A DNA stretch of 64,000 bases from Bradyrhizobium sp. 200. GTDB taxonomy: Bacteria; Pseudomonadota; Alphaproteobacteria; Rhizobiales; Xanthobacteraceae. This document shows positions 1 to 9,422 of the stretch, piece after piece (positions within the stretch are counted from its first letter, which is position 1; each line of letters begins with the position of its first letter). Below the pieces are notes generated by a model. It had not been told where the DNA came from, ran no database searches, and saw only the letters and a program-made list of their open reading frames with translations. The translations under genes and the position numbers were made by a program. Location: assembly GCF_023100945.1 (NCBI RefSeq), contig NZ_CP064689.1:3392001-3456000 (forward strand), given 5' to 3'.

Positions 1-21
1 CCGCGCATTCGGGTGAGGTAA
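1..21 (+). CDS. 3' end of an ABC transporter inner-membrane permease (partial)
   Basis: The first 21 bases read in frame as PRIRVR followed by TAA, four bases before the next permease starts. OppB/DppB-type permeases commonly end in a DPR-x-R tail, and in these operons the B permease directly precedes the C permease found here, so this is most likely the tail of the dppB-like partner. Only six codons are visible, so the identity is inferred from position and tail. Confidence 0.6.
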   Translation, partial: PRIRVR

Positions 22-24
22 CCG

Positions 25-870
25 ATGCTCACCCTTGCCGTCGATTTCGTCCGCCGCTTTGTCCGCAATCGTGCGGCGCTGGTGGGATTCGTGCTGGTCA
101 TCGCGGTGATCGGAATTGCGCTCTCGGCACCATGGCTGTTTCCGCGCAATCCATTGCGCATCGTCGGCCGCCCCGAGATCTGGCCGTTCACGACATCGCG
201 CTTTCCGCTCGGAACCGACTCGCTTGGCCGCGATATCGCGGCGATGATCGCCCACGGCGCGCGGACGACGCTGCTGATCGGGCTTTGCGCCAGCCTGACC
301 GCGACCATCATCGGTATCAGCATAGGTGCCATCGCGGCCTATTTCGGAGGCTGGGTCGATGAGTTGCTGATGCGGTTGACGGAATTGTTTCAGACGATTC
401 CGAACCTGATCTTCGTGCTGACCATCGTCTCGATCCTCGGGCAGAAGATCGAATACGTTACCATCGCCGTAGGGATCGTGACCTGGACCCCGATCGCCAG
501 ATTGACGCGCGCTGAATTTATGTCGTTGCGCGACCGCGAGTTTGTCCAGGCCTGTCGCTCCATGGGCATGGGCAATCTCCGCATCATGTTCGGCGAAATC
601 CTGCCCAATGCGCTGCCGCCGGTCATCGTGCTGTCGTCGCTGGTGATCGCCGGCGCCGTGCTGTTCGAGTCGGCGGTCTCGTTTCTCGGTCTCGGCGATC
701 CCAACGTCTCAAGCTGGGGTCGGCTGATCGGCGATGGCCGCACCCTGATCCGCAGTTCCTGGTACATCTGCGCCGTGCCGGGGGTGGCGATCATGCTCAC
801 CGTGCTCGCGCTCAATCTGGTCGGTGATGGGCTCAACGACGCGCTCAATCCGAAGCTGCGGGATCGCTGA
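25..870 (+). CDS. ABC transporter permease, DppC/OppC type
   Basis: A 281-residue inner-membrane permease of a peptide/nickel/opine-type (PepT family) importer. It starts with a short cytoplasmic stretch and a TM helix ([20 protein letters not shown]), has the OppC-type N-terminal region with the [12 protein letters not shown] motif typical of the family, then the binding-protein-dependent transport domain with the EAA-like loop ([30 protein letters not shown]) that docks on the ATPase. The start lies 4 bp after the preceding permease stop and the stop is 1 bp from the following ATPase start, so it is one operon. With the preceding partner it would form the membrane channel. The substrate cannot be told from sequence; the solute-binding protein must lie upstream of the window. 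Confidence 0.93.
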   Translation: MLTLAVDFVRRFVRNRAALVGFVLVIAVIGIALSAPWLFPRNPLRIVGRPEIWPFTTSRFPLGTDSLGRDIAAMIAHGARTTLLIGLCASLTATIIGISIGAIAAYFGGWVDELLMRLTELFQTIPNLIFVLTIVSILGQKIEYVTIAVGIVTWTPIARLTRAEFMSLRDREFVQACRSMGMGNLRIMFGEILPNALPPVIVLSSLVIAGAVLFESAVSFLGLGDPNVSSWGRLIGDGRTLIRSSWYICAVPGVAIMLTVLALNLVGDGLNDALNPKLRDR

Positions 871-871
871 C

Positions 872-1900
872 ATGGCAGCAGACCGTGTTTCCGAACCGAC
901 GCCGATCCTCTCGATCGACAAGCTCGAGGTTTCGCTGTTCACGCGGCGCGGCGTGCTGCAGGCGGTCGATGGGCTGTCGCTGACGGTTGCTGCCGGCGAG
1001 ACGGTGGCGATCGTCGGCGAATCCGGATGTGGCAAGTCGCTCGCGGCATTGGCGGTGATGCGTCTGCTGCCGGAACCGCCTGCCAGGATCGTCGGCGGTG
1101 CCGTTCGCTTCATGGGCCGTGACCTCGCTTCCTTGTCTGACCGTGAGATGCAGCGGGTGCGGGGCAAGGACATCTCGATGATCTTCCAGGATCCGATGAC
1201 GTCGCTCAATCCCGTCGTTACCGTCGGCGATCAACTGATCGAGGCGATCCGGCGTCATACCGACGTCTCGCGCAAGGAAGCCGCTGACCGCGCGATCGAG
1301 CTTTTGCGGCAGGTGCGGATTCCCGACGCCGAGCGCCGGCTTGACGACTATCCGCATCAAATGTCCGGTGGCATGAGTCAGCGCGTGATGATCGCCATGG
1401 CGATCGCCTGTGGCCCGCAACTCCTGATCGCCGATGAGCCGACCACGGCGCTTGACGTCACGGTCCAGGCCCAGATTCTCGGTTTGCTGAAGGAACTGCA
1501 GACGGCCTCAGGGATGGGGTTGATCATCATTACCCATGATCTTGGGGTTGTCGCCGAGACTGCGGACCGCGTCGTGGTAATGTATGCTGGCCGCAAGGTC
1601 GAGGAGGCGCGCGTCGGAGCGCTATTCGAACGGCCGCTGCATCCCTATACGCGTGGCCTGCTCGGCGCGACACCGTCAGCCGTGCGCCGCCGCGGCGGAC
1701 GGCTTGTCGAAATCGCGGGCAGCGTGCCGGCGCTCTCTGATCTGCCGATCGGTTGCGCATTCCAGAACCGCTGCCCCGACGCATTCGATCGCTGCCATGC
1801 CGGACGTCCGGCCCTTGCATCGTTGCTGCCGCAGCAGTCCGCCGCCTGTTTCGGTGCCGAAGAGGAGCTGTCGCGTAATGTCGCTGCTGTCGGTACGTAG
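872..1900 (+). CDS. ABC transporter ATP-binding protein, DppD/OppD type
   Basis: A 342-residue ATPase that powers the importer from the cytoplasmic face. It shows Walker A GESGCGKS (about residue 49), Q-loop [10 protein letters not shown], signature MSGGMSQRV, Walker [13 protein letters not shown] and the switch His in THDLG. The C-terminal oligopeptide/dipeptide domain carries the Cys pattern of this subfamily ([15 protein letters not shown]), which in characterised relatives binds an Fe-S cluster. A longer reading from 824 is possible, but the ATG at 872 begins right after the permease stop and gives the family length. The 3' end overlaps the next ATPase by 23 bp, as in translationally coupled dppDF pairs. 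Confidence 0.93.
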   Translation: MAADRVSEPTPILSIDKLEVSLFTRRGVLQAVDGLSLTVAAGETVAIVGESGCGKSLAALAVMRLLPEPPARIVGGAVRFMGRDLASLSDREMQRVRGKDISMIFQDPMTSLNPVVTVGDQLIEAIRRHTDVSRKEAADRAIELLRQVRIPDAERRLDDYPHQMSGGMSQRVMIAMAIACGPQLLIADEPTTALDVTVQAQILGLLKELQTASGMGLIIITHDLGVVAETADRVVVMYAGRKVEEARVGALFERPLHPYTRGLLGATPSAVRRRGGRLVEIAGSVPALSDLPIGCAFQNRCPDAFDRCHAGRPALASLLPQQSAACFGAEEELSRNVAAVGT

Positions 1901-2867
1901 CCTCTGCGTCCAGTACCAGAGCGCGCGGGGTACCGTGCGCGCGGTCGATGACGTGAGCTTAGACCTCGAAGCCGGTGAAACGGTTGGGTTGGTCGGCGAA
2001 TCCGGTTGCGGTAAGTCGACCTTGGGCAAGGCGGTCATGCGCCTGGTCCCGAGTTCGGACGGCCTCGTCATCCTCGACGGCCAGAATTTGACGGAGATGC
2101 AGCCGGTCGCGCTGAAAGCAGCCCGCAAGAACATCCAGATGATCTTTCAGGATCCCTATAGCTCGCTCAATCCGCGCCACGACATAGGCACCATTGTCGG
2201 TCAGCCGCTCAGCGTTGCCGGCTGGTCGCGCCGCGACATCCGTGACCGCGTCGCAGAGCTGATGGGGCAGGTGGGACTGCCGGCGGAGGCGGTGCGGCGC
2301 TATCCGCACGAGTTTTCCGGCGGCCAGCGCCAGCGCATTGGCATCGCGCGCGCGCTGGCGCTGAGCCCCAAGGTCATCATCTGCGATGAGCCGGTGTCGG
2401 CGCTCGACGTCTCGGTTCGCGCGCAGGTCATCAACCTGCTCAAGGACCTGCAGCAGACGACCGGCGTCGCTTACCTGTTCATTTCCCACGACCTTTCGGT
2501 GGTCGAGCACATCTCCGATCGTCTCATCGTGATGTATCTCGGCCGTATCGTCGAAAGCGGCCGCGGCGAGGACATCTGGCAGCAGCCGGCCCATCCCTAC
2601 ACCCGCGCGCTGCTGGCGGCGGCGCCGGTCGCCGATCCGCGGCTGGCGCGTGGCCGGACCAAGAGCGTGCTGCAGGGCGAATTGCCGAGCCCGCTGAATC
2701 CACCGACGGGCTGCAGCTTCAATACCCGCTGCCCGATGGCACAAGAGCGTTGCCGGCAGGAGCGGCCGGTACTGCGAAGTACGGCGGGCGGACGCATGGT
2801 GGCCTGCCACTATGACCTCCTCGAACAACGCGCGGCATTTCCACCTGCCGTATGCGCGGCCAGTTGA
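1878..2867 (+). CDS. ABC transporter ATP-binding protein, DppF/OppF type
   Basis: The second, 329-residue ATPase of the importer. Walker A is GESGCGKST, the Q-loop FQDPYSSLNPR, signature FSGGQRQRIGIARAL, Walker B VIICDEPVSALDVS, switch ISHDLSVV, and the C-terminal Cys-rich segment (GCSFNTRCPMAQERC) is present. A frame-consistent ATG at 1878 is preceded by AGGAG (1863-1867); longer readings from 1584 would lie wholly inside the first ATPase gene and are artefacts. It would pair with the DppD-like ATPase as a heterodimer. It is followed after 26 bp by an acyl-CoA synthetase, so transport and activation of the imported compound may be linked. Confidence 0.93.
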   Translation: MSLLSVRSLCVQYQSARGTVRAVDDVSLDLEAGETVGLVGESGCGKSTLGKAVMRLVPSSDGLVILDGQNLTEMQPVALKAARKNIQMIFQDPYSSLNPRHDIGTIVGQPLSVAGWSRRDIRDRVAELMGQVGLPAEAVRRYPHEFSGGQRQRIGIARALALSPKVIICDEPVSALDVSVRAQVINLLKDLQQTTGVAYLFISHDLSVVEHISDRLIVMYLGRIVESGRGEDIWQQPAHPYTRALLAAAPVADPRLARGRTKSVLQGELPSPLNPPTGCSFNTRCPMAQERCRQERPVLRSTAGGRMVACHYDLLEQRAAFPPAVCAAS

Positions 2868-2893
2868 CCCGACAGAAAGGGAGTGTTTGCGAA

Positions 2894-4402
2894 ATGCGTT
2901 GGCATAATCTCGGCGATCTGATCGATCGCGACCGGCCCCTCGACAAGGAAGCGGTCATCGACCTCGTCGATCCGGTCAGAGCGCGGATCTACACGCATCG
3001 GGAGATCGACAGGCTCGCGAACGGGGTTGCGAACTACCTCACGGATAAGGGATTGATGCGCGGCACCCATGTCGCCATCGTCTCACTCAACCGCGCCGAA
3101 TACATCATCGCCTATTTCGGCATCATGCGCGCCGGCTGCGTCGCCGTGCCGGTCAATATCAAGCTGCCGCGCGACACCGTCGGCTATGTGATGGATGATG
3201 CTTCGATTGCGCTTGCCTTTGTCGACGCTGCGAACCGGCCCTTGGTGCATGATAGCATTCCGGTGATCGATTTCGATGAGGTGGGTCCGGACGGCTTTGC
3301 GCAGACTATCGCGCCTGCTGATTTCGCCAGCGTGGTGGCTGCGCCCGATGAGGTCGGTCAGATGCTCTATACGTCGGGATCGACCGGGCGTCCAAAAGGC
3401 GTGCCGCTGTCGCATTACGGTCAACTCTGGGCGATCTCCACCCGCACCAGCGGCGCGCTCAACGAAAACGAGCGCTACATCATTGCGCAGCCGCTGTTCC
3501 ACATGAACGGGCTGTTTGCGGCCAAGACCATCTTCGCCACCAATGCCTCGGTGGTGCTGCTGCCGGCGTTCGAAACCCGCAGCTACATCGAGGCGATCGC
3601 CAACTACAAGGTCACGGCCGCCACGGCGGTGCCGACGATGTGGGCGCGCGTGGTGAAGGAGATCGATTTCCTCAAGCAGCACGACATCACCTCGATTCGG
3701 CGTCTGATGCTGGGCTCGGCGCCGATGACCATGGGCCTTTGGGACAAGATCAAGCAGGCGCTGCCGAACGTCACGATGTCGATCGGCTACGGCACCACCG
3801 AAGCCGGCCCGGCGGTGTTCGGACCTCACCCGCAGGGCGTTCCGACACCGCCATTGGCGCTCGGCTATCCCATCAGCTTCGACGATATCAAGCTGGTTAA
3901 CGGCACCGAGAACGAGGGCGTGCTGCTGATGCGCAATCCGGCGCTGATGGACCATTACCATAACCTGCCCCAGCAGACCATGAAGGCGCTGGTCGACGGC
4001 TGGTACTACAGCGGCGACGTGATGCGGCGCGACGAGAACGGATTCTTCTATTTCGTCGGCCGCGCCGACGACATGTTCGTCTGTTCCGGCGAGAACATTT
4101 ATCCGGGCGAGGTTGAGAAGCTATTGGAGCGACATCCGCAGGTGCAGCAGGCGGTGGTGGTGCCGCTGCCGGACGAGGAGCGTAGTCATGTGCCGGTGGC
4201 CTTTATCGTGACCCGCGCCGACGCCAGGCCGAGCGTCGAGGAGATACGCAAATTCACCATCGCTAACGGCCCGGCCTACCAGCATCCGCGACGGATAGAA
4301 TTCGTCAACGAACTGCCGTGGGCCGGCACCAACAAGATCGATCGCAAGACGCTGATCGATCGCGCTCGCAGCCTGGAAGCGGCACAGGGCTGGTCGGCGT
4401 GA
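2894..4402 (+). CDS. AMP-dependent acyl-CoA synthetase/ligase
   Basis: A 502-residue adenylate-forming enzyme that would activate a carboxylic acid with ATP and CoA in the cytoplasm. Visible core motifs are the A3 P-loop YTSGSTGRPKG (about residue 160), the A5 motif GYGTTEAGP, A7/A8 SGDVMRRDENGFFYFVGR-DD with the hinge, GENIYPGEVE, and the A10 lysine region TNKIDRKTL. The ATG at 2894 is preceded by AAAGGGAG and gives a normal N-terminus; the frame is open upstream to 2852 but without a ribosome site. The gene lies between a peptide-type importer and a dehydrogenase and overlaps the latter by 4 bp, suggesting a catabolic operon. The natural acid is not identifiable from sequence alone. Confidence 0.9.
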   Translation: MRWHNLGDLIDRDRPLDKEAVIDLVDPVRARIYTHREIDRLANGVANYLTDKGLMRGTHVAIVSLNRAEYIIAYFGIMRAGCVAVPVNIKLPRDTVGYVMDDASIALAFVDAANRPLVHDSIPVIDFDEVGPDGFAQTIAPADFASVVAAPDEVGQMLYTSGSTGRPKGVPLSHYGQLWAISTRTSGALNENERYIIAQPLFHMNGLFAAKTIFATNASVVLLPAFETRSYIEAIANYKVTAATAVPTMWARVVKEIDFLKQHDITSIRRLMLGSAPMTMGLWDKIKQALPNVTMSIGYGTTEAGPAVFGPHPQGVPTPPLALGYPISFDDIKLVNGTENEGVLLMRNPALMDHYHNLPQQTMKALVDGWYYSGDVMRRDENGFFYFVGRADDMFVCSGENIYPGEVEKLLERHPQVQQAVVVPLPDEERSHVPVAFIVTRADARPSVEEIRKFTIANGPAYQHPRRIEFVNELPWAGTNKIDRKTLIDRARSLEAAQGWSA

Positions 4403-5160
4403 GCGCGCTATCAGGAAAAACGGCGCTGGTGACCGGCGCGAGCCGCGGCATCGGCCGGGCTATTGCACGGCGGCTGGCGCGCGACGGCGCCATCGTCGCC
4501 GTGCACTATCATTCCCAAGCAGACGCGGCGAACGCCACCGTGGCTGAAATCGTGGCCGCCGGCGGTAGCGCCTTTGTCGTTCGGGCCGATCTGGCCGCGC
4601 GCGGTGGAGCGACCGCGTTGGCGAAGCTCTTCACGGCGGAACTGACCGAGCGATACGCCGCGCCGGGTTTCGACATTCTCGTCAACAATGCCGGCCTGAG
4701 CAGGCGTGCCGCCATCGAGGAGATCACCGAGGACGACTTCGAGCTGTTGTTGCAGACCAATTTGAAATCGCCGTTCTTTCTGATCAAGGCGCTGCTGCCC
4801 CATCTCCGTCCAGGCGGGAGGATCGTCAATATTTCATCGATGGGGACGCGCGCGGCCTATCCGACGATGGCAGCCTATGCGCCGGCAAAAGCGGGACTGG
4901 AGGCCCTGACCCGGCTGCTCGCGGTCCATCTCGGCAGCCGCCAGATCACTGTGAACTCGGTGCTGCCGGGTGCCACGGCCACAGATATGAATGCCGCGGC
5001 GCGCGATCCGGTCGCCAGTCGTGCGGTCGCCGGGACCATCGCGCTCGGACGCGTCGGTCAGCCGACGGATATTGCCGGGGTGGTGGCATTCCTGGCCTCC
5101 GACGACGGCGGATGGGTCACCGGGCAACAGATCGACGCCAGCGGCGGCCAGCGGTTGTAG
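4399..5160 (+). CDS. SDR family NAD(P)-dependent oxidoreductase, FabG-like
   Basis: A 253-residue classical short-chain dehydrogenase/reductase. It has the nucleotide-binding TGASRGIGRAIA near the N-terminus, NNAG (about residue 100), the catalytic Ser in NISSMG and the YxxxK pair in YAPAK, plus the C-terminal SDR signature with GGQRL end. I chose the GTG at 4399 because it overlaps the synthetase stop as GTGA, the usual coupled arrangement, and gives the family length; the upstream ATG reading lies inside the synthetase. Its likely role is oxidation or reduction of a hydroxy/keto intermediate made downstream of the acyl-CoA ligase. Substrate unknown. Confidence 0.9.
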   Translation: MSALSGKTALVTGASRGIGRAIARRLARDGAIVAVHYHSQADAANATVAEIVAAGGSAFVVRADLAARGGATALAKLFTAELTERYAAPGFDILVNNAGLSRRAAIEEITEDDFELLLQTNLKSPFFLIKALLPHLRPGGRIVNISSMGTRAAYPTMAAYAPAKAGLEALTRLLAVHLGSRQITVNSVLPGATATDMNAAARDPVASRAVAGTIALGRVGQPTDIAGVVAFLASDDGGWVTGQQIDASGGQRL

Positions 5161-5381
5161 CGCTCGCCTTCATCGCCCAAAGCTAGTCGCAAAGGATGAA
5201 ACGCCGCGCCCGCGGCGTTGCTGTCGGCCGTTTGTGCCGCTTGCATGCATCGCGTGCCGAGAATTTGCGCAGTCCGGGCAATTTATTTGTGCTCGCGATA
5301 CAGCGCAGCTCGCAATAGCATTGCTCAATGATGATCCAGACGATGGAAGCCTTCTTCGTCTAGCTTGATTCGGAGGCGAAA
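5161..5381. other. intergenic, probable regulator promoter region
   Basis: No convincing gene is seen in these 221 bases. The stretch is relatively AT-rich near 5280-5330 and precedes the Lrp/AsnC-type regulator, so it probably holds that gene's promoter and its autoregulatory site, but no clear operator was recognised. Confidence 0.4.
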
Positions 5382-5900
5382 ATGCTCGACGAGCTCGATC
5401 GCAAGATCCTCGCGACGCTTCAGGTGGACAGCAGCCTTTCAATGCAGGAAGTCGCAGACCGCGTTGGGCTCAGCTCGACCCCTTGCTGGCGGCGAATTCA
5501 GAAGCTTGAAAGCGCCGGCTACATAAAACGCCGGGTTGCCCTGCTTGACGCCGAAAAGTTGAACCTTGGCGTCAGCGTGTTCATCGCGGTCAAGACCAAC
5601 CAGCACAACGCCGAATGGGTTCAGCGGTTCAGGAAAATCGTCGTCAGTTTTCCGGAGGTCGTGGATTTCTACCGACTGAGCGGAGATGTCGACTATCTGA
5701 TCCGTGCGGTGGTTTCTGATATTCGTGCCTATGACGATCTTTATCAGCGGCTGATCGCCAAGATCGATCTCCATGACGTATCGTCGATGTTCACCATGGA
5801 ACAGATCAAATCGACAACCGAGTTGCCGCTCGTCAATGCCTCGACCAGATCCGGCCGGCATGAAGCCCAGACCGCGCGACATTCGCTCGTCACATCCTGA
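5382..5900 (+). CDS. Lrp/AsnC family transcriptional regulator
   Basis: A 172-residue feast/famine regulator. The N-terminal helix-turn-helix reads LDRKILATLQVDSSLSMQEVADRVGLSSTPCWRRIQKLE (residues 4-42), followed by the AsnC-type ligand-binding alpha/beta domain with the GDVDYLIRAVVSDIRAYDDL segment (about residues 105-125). GGAGG lies 6-10 bases upstream of the ATG. The C-terminus is about 15 residues longer than usual. It follows the importer-synthetase-dehydrogenase genes and may respond to an amino acid or related ligand and control them; this is inferred from position only. Confidence 0.92.
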   Translation: MLDELDRKILATLQVDSSLSMQEVADRVGLSSTPCWRRIQKLESAGYIKRRVALLDAEKLNLGVSVFIAVKTNQHNAEWVQRFRKIVVSFPEVVDFYRLSGDVDYLIRAVVSDIRAYDDLYQRLIAKIDLHDVSSMFTMEQIKSTTELPLVNASTRSGRHEAQTARHSLVTS

Positions 5901-6090
5901 CAGCGGCACCATCCCGTGGACTTGAGCTTCCGCCATTGGCGCAAAGCGAACGTTGAGGTGTGAGATACCAAATTAGATCTGGCTGTCTCTCGCTGGCTGG
6001 ACCCAGCTCAAACTTCCTTTGATGGATTGGAGCGAGTGTTTAGTTCTTTCAAATAGTTAGAGGGCGGTGTGTGCACGATGTGTGCACCGA

Positions 6091-6453
6091 GAGATCAAAG
6101 AAAATCCCGCATCATCCATGCGCCGTAATGCCCTTGTCGATACCACGCTCGGCAACAAGATCAAGGCAGGCGAAAAGGTCATCATGTGGTACATCTCCGG
6201 AAATCGCGATGACGAAGTGATCGAGAATGCTGACAGCTTCATCATCGATCGCAAGAATCCGCGGCAGCACATCTCCTTTGGCTTCGGTATCCATCGCTGT
6301 GTCGGTAACCGGCTTGCCGAAATGCAGATCAGGATATTGCGGGAGGAGATGTTGTCGCGGCGACTCGACGTAAAGGTCGTCGGCGAGCCCGAGCGGGCAG
6401 CGTCAAACTTCGTGCACGGCTATTCTGCACTGCCCGTGCGGATTGCCGCCTAA
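6091..6453 (+). pseudogene. cytochrome P450, C-terminal remnant
   Basis: Only the last third of a bacterial P450 is present. The reading frame shows the end of the K-helix/meander region (MRRNALVDTTLGNKIKAGEK, VIMWYISGNRDDEVIENAD), the haem-binding loop FGFGIHRCVGNRLAEMQ with its axial Cys, and a normal C-terminal beta region ending VRIAA. Nothing like the first ~270 residues, including the I-helix, occurs upstream, where the sequence turns non-coding. The nearest open frame begins at 6067 but there is no matching ribosome site. It cannot form a working enzyme. It lies next to an IS110 stub, so an insertion or deletion probably removed the 5' part. Confidence 0.85.
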
Positions 6454-6565
6454 GGCAGCTCGACGACAACAGTTCTTTTCATAGGTAAGTATTTGATATA
6501 TAACAGTGTTATACTATTTCTGCGATTTTAGCATAAGCTGGCAAGGGGCGCTCAAGGAGCACGCC

Positions 6566-6795
6566 ATGTCTCAGAAACTCAACGCAGCGATCGCCGTGAT
6601 CGGCATCGATATCGGCAAGAACTCGTTCCACCTCGTGGGTCATGATCACCGCGGTGCCATCGTGCTGCGGCAGAAGTGGTCACGCGGCCAGGTGGAAGCG
6701 CGGCTCGCCAACTTGCCGCCGTGCTTGGTCGGTATGGAGGCCTGCGTCGGCATCATCTCACTCGCAGGCTCCAAATGCTTGGCCACGACATCGGC
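6566..6795 (+). pseudogene. IS110-family transposase, truncated and frameshifted
   Basis: The start MSQKLNAAIAVIGIDIGKNSFHLVG is the N-terminus of an IS110-type DEDD transposase, with the first catalytic Asp in GIDIGKN, followed by GAIVLRQKWSRGQVEARL and GMEACVG. After about 6748 the frame is lost: the expected HHLTRRLQMLGHDI continues in another frame to about 6795 and then ends. An AAGGAG ribosome site precedes the ATG. The element is a dead 230-bp stub marking an old rearrangement beside the P450 remnant. Confidence 0.85.
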
Positions 6796-6867
6796 GGGAA
6801 CTCGACCGCGGATTGGGCGATCCCTGCTATCTCCTTCTGCCGGCGGTCTGGAAGCGACTGTCCGTAA

Positions 6868-6897
6868 GAAGGGGCCGCATCAGAGAGCGGCCCTTTG
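6868..6897 (-). terminator. intrinsic terminator for the small secreted-protein gene
   Basis: GGGCCGC (6872-6878) pairs with GCGGCCC (6887-6893) around an 8-base loop; on the minus strand the stem is followed by CCTTCTT. It lies about 10 bp beyond the stop of the minus-strand gene ending at 6906. It could also stop plus-strand reading from the IS110 stub. Confidence 0.65.
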
Positions 6898-6905
6898 CTT
6901 CCTGG

Positions 6906-7205
6906 TTACCAGCCGCGAATGATGAACCTTGGTCTGCCGTAGCCGTATCCGCGATCGTAGTAGCCGGGGCCAGCGTAGTAGTTGTAGCCCCGGCCGGGGA
7001 AGTAGCTGGGATCGTAATAATAGCGCAGGACATAGCGCGGTCCTCTGGTCCGCCAGCAGCGTCCATAATACTCGTTGCAGACCAGACCGACCTGATCGAC
7101 GTTGGAGACTTCGGCAGAGCCGATCGTCGTCGCGTTGATGGGCGCGGCGAAAGCGGCGGACGCGAGCAGCGCGGCACCGAATGCGCCCAGTGCGATGGCC
7201 TTCAT
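6906..7205 (-). CDS. small secreted Tyr/Gly-rich protein, function unknown
   Basis: A 99-residue protein with a clear signal peptide (MKAIALGAFGAALLASAAFA, cleavage probably after AFA) and a mature part rich in Tyr, Gly and Arg (YYYDPSYFPGRGYNYYAGPGYYDRGYGYG). Two Cys in CNEYYGRC could form a disulphide. The ATG at 7205 is preceded by GGAGAA at normal spacing; the frame is open further upstream but without signal for an earlier start. Short periplasmic proteins of this kind are common in Bradyrhizobium-type genomes and remain uncharacterised. A terminator follows directly. Confidence 0.75.
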   Translation of the reverse strand: MKAIALGAFGAALLASAAFAAPINATTIGSAEVSNVDQVGLVCNEYYGRCWRTRGPRYVLRYYYDPSYFPGRGYNYYAGPGYYDRGYGYGRPRFIIRGW

Positions 7206-7265
7206 GGAGTTCTCCCGTCGGTTGGGCGAGACAATCGATCTCTGACGAGGCGTACCGGGACTCAA

Positions 7266-7571
7266 CCGCGGCCTCGAAGATTGAACTGTTCCACGGATTC
7301 CCCGAATGCCCGGCCGTGCGGCAGGTCGAGATCAGTCCGCAGTAAACCAATTCGGTAGCCGGGACCGAGCCGTTCGAAGCTGGTATCAGTGCTCCGAAAC
7401 ACTCTCAGTCTGATATCCGGGCGATGAGATTGGTGTTGCCCGCGCGCAGGCCCGATAAACGCGACCAGCCGCGTCGCGACTAACTAACGATCTTGCTCGT
7501 CCCCGGGAGATATTCTCAATCGCTTACAGGCTTTCGGCTCGCGTGTCCTTATAGTGCTGGGCGAAGACGGA
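7266..7571. other. intergenic, nothing recognised
   Basis: These 306 bases between two minus-strand genes hold no supported gene. The part near 7266-7330 should contain the promoter of the small secreted-protein gene; no consensus promoter stood out. Confidence 0.4.
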
Positions 7572-9422
7572 TCAAAAATTGAGCTGGATCAGTCCGAATG
7601 CACCATGCGCGACCTTTCCCGTCCCGCCGGCGCTCACCGGATAGTCCCAATTTGCTGAATATTCCACGGCCACCTTCAGCCCGTCCATCACCCACTCTCC
7701 ACCGGTGAGGAAAAGCCGGTGTTGTGGCACGAAGCCGATCCGGGTTGGCACGCCGCTCTGCAGGATGGACGCACCCGCCATGTCTTTGCTGCCGGAATAT
7801 CCCACCGAGATGTAATCACCCTGCGCGCCGATCTCCTGTATCCACGGGTTCCAGTCAAATTGGTAGGCAATCGAGGCCTGCCAGGTCATCGGCATCATGC
7901 TCCTCGCAATGCCGAGCCCATCGATAAACCTGGCGTCCTGAATTGCGGCATTCACCTCGCCCACGAACGCGAACGGGCCGAAGCTGGTTTTAAGGCTCGC
8001 GGCTATTCCGGGAATCTGCCCGATCTGGCTCAGGAATGGGAGGTAGGACGAATGCAGAAATCTGCTTTCGAAAACGGAGCTGCTATAGTCGACATGAAAG
8101 TCAAGGGTCCATGGACAAATCAGCGAGTCCTTCAACTGATCATAGGGAACGCCGCAATGGCCCCTTGTCCGGAAACCGAGACTGGCATTGTAGTCGTCGA
8201 TTTTCGTTCGGCCGGGGATGATGCTGTCGCTGCCTTTGTAGGTCACGACTGAGCCGTAGAAGGGTGCCGGGTCGAACGGGAATGTCACTGGCGTAGGCCG
8301 GAAAGGCCGCTCAGGTAGTGGGGTGTAGCCGAGCCAACGCATCAGTTGGCTCACGGCCGGTGCGACGACCAACGGGCTAACGCGAGGAACAACAACAGGC
8401 GCCGGCGGCGGCTGCCGCGGTGGGGTTGGCCAGGCGAATTCCAAGCCTCCTGCCGTCTGACGGTTTTCAAACACTTCGGTTGTCAGCGGAGTACCGATCG
8501 ATAGCGTATCCAGGCGCGCCACGCCCGTAGATGTGCCGAAATGCAAAACCTCTACGCCGAACCGGGCCGCGATCGGGAATTGCATAAGATCGCCGACGGA
8601 AACGTGAGTCCGATCAAGCGTGAAGCGATCCACGCCTACGCCGGCAATGTTGGCAGGCACCACTGGTTGATTCCCGGTCGGAAATATCGCGCCAGTGCCG
8701 TTGTCGAAGTGGAGAACAAGAGCGCCGGTCAACCAGTCGCTCAGCTTGATATCGAAATCGAGTTCCGCCGTACCCAGCGACAGGTTTTCCTGGGTCGGGC
8801 CGGTGAATGAGCCGGTCCGCGAGGCCACGCCTTCAACCACGCCGCTCAGCGAGAGGAAGTTGTTGATCTTCGGCCCGGTCTTGTTGAGCGTGTCGCGGAG
8901 GATCTGGCGCGTCGCGTTCTCGTTCGCTGCCCAGCCGATCTCCAAATCTCTTACGCGCTCATTAAGCGGCCGCTTTCCCGCTGCTTCGGACAAATCCGGA
9001 GCTGGCAGAGTAGGCGGAGCGACGGGCGACGACGCCACAATAGCCGTGGGTGCGGCTGCCGCCGCAGTCGCTGCAGGCGCTGGATGTTGGTGCACCGTTG
9101 CGGGCTTGGTCCGCCGCGTCGCCGACGCGCCCTCCAAAGCACTGAGACGTTCGGAAAGTTTGCGGTTCTCCGCCTTGAGCTCTCCGAGCATGCGCCGCAG
9201 AGCTGCCATGTCCTCGCTTTCCGCGCCGGCAGCATAAGAAGGGACAAACTGCATCAGGCTGAATAAGGCCGGTACAGCGCCAAAGACCAGCAGGTACCGG
9301 GCGTAGTCGCAGTGCCGGCTGCGTGTAATTGACTTTGCTGTGCCAGTTTTTGCCGCTTGCCAACGTCGCAGAGATACTGCGACGAGTTCATCGCGCTTTC
9401 CCCAGATCATGTGCGGCCCCAT
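7572..9422 (-). CDS. outer-membrane beta-barrel with N-terminal coiled coil, LbtU-like porin
   Basis: About 616 residues. After a long basic leader comes a hydrophobic export segment (YLLVFGAVPALFSLMQFVPSYAAGA, about residues 43-68), a short coiled coil (MAALRRMLGELKAENRKLSERLSALEG), an Ala/Pro/Thr linker, then a beta-rich domain beginning LSLSGVVEGVASRTGSFTG and ending in the aromatic residue typical of outer-membrane barrels (GLIQLNF). Alternating patterns such as LDFDIKLSDWLTGALVLHFDN support a barrel. The pattern resembles LbtU-family siderophore porins, but this match is from memory and only moderate. A proline/valine-rich insert (about residues 345-375) interrupts the barrel. The start is uncertain; the coiled coil would suit peptidoglycan anchoring or trimerisation. 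Confidence 0.65.
   Translation of the reverse strand: MGPHMIWGKRDELVAVSLRRWQAAKTGTAKSITRSRHCDYARYLLVFGAVPALFSLMQFVPSYAAGAESEDMAALRRMLGELKAENRKLSERLSALEGASATRRTKPATVHQHPAPAATAAAAAPTAIVASSPVAPPTLPAPDLSEAAGKRPLNERVRDLEIGWAANENATRQILRDTLNKTGPKINNFLSLSGVVEGVASRTGSFTGPTQENLSLGTAELDFDIKLSDWLTGALVLHFDNGTGAIFPTGNQPVVPANIAGVGVDRFTLDRTHVSVGDLMQFPIAARFGVEVLHFGTSTGVARLDTLSIGTPLTTEVFENRQTAGGLEFAWPTPPRQPPPAPVVVPRVSPLVVAPAVSQLMRWLGYTPLPERPFRPTPVTFPFDPAPFYGSVVTYKGSDSIIPGRTKIDDYNASLGFRTRGHCGVPYDQLKDSLICPWTLDFHVDYSSSVFESRFLHSSYLPFLSQIGQIPGIAASLKTSFGPFAFVGEVNAAIQDARFIDGLGIARSMMPMTWQASIAYQFDWNPWIQEIGAQGDYISVGYSGSKDMAGASILQSGVPTRIGFVPQHRLFLTGGEWVMDGLKVAVEYSANWDYPVSAGGTGKVAHGAFGLIQLNF

Noticed and set aside
390..848. 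Long minus-strand frame opposite the ABC permease
   Set aside because: It is the complement of a clear conserved gene and shows no domain pattern; high GC makes such shadow frames common.
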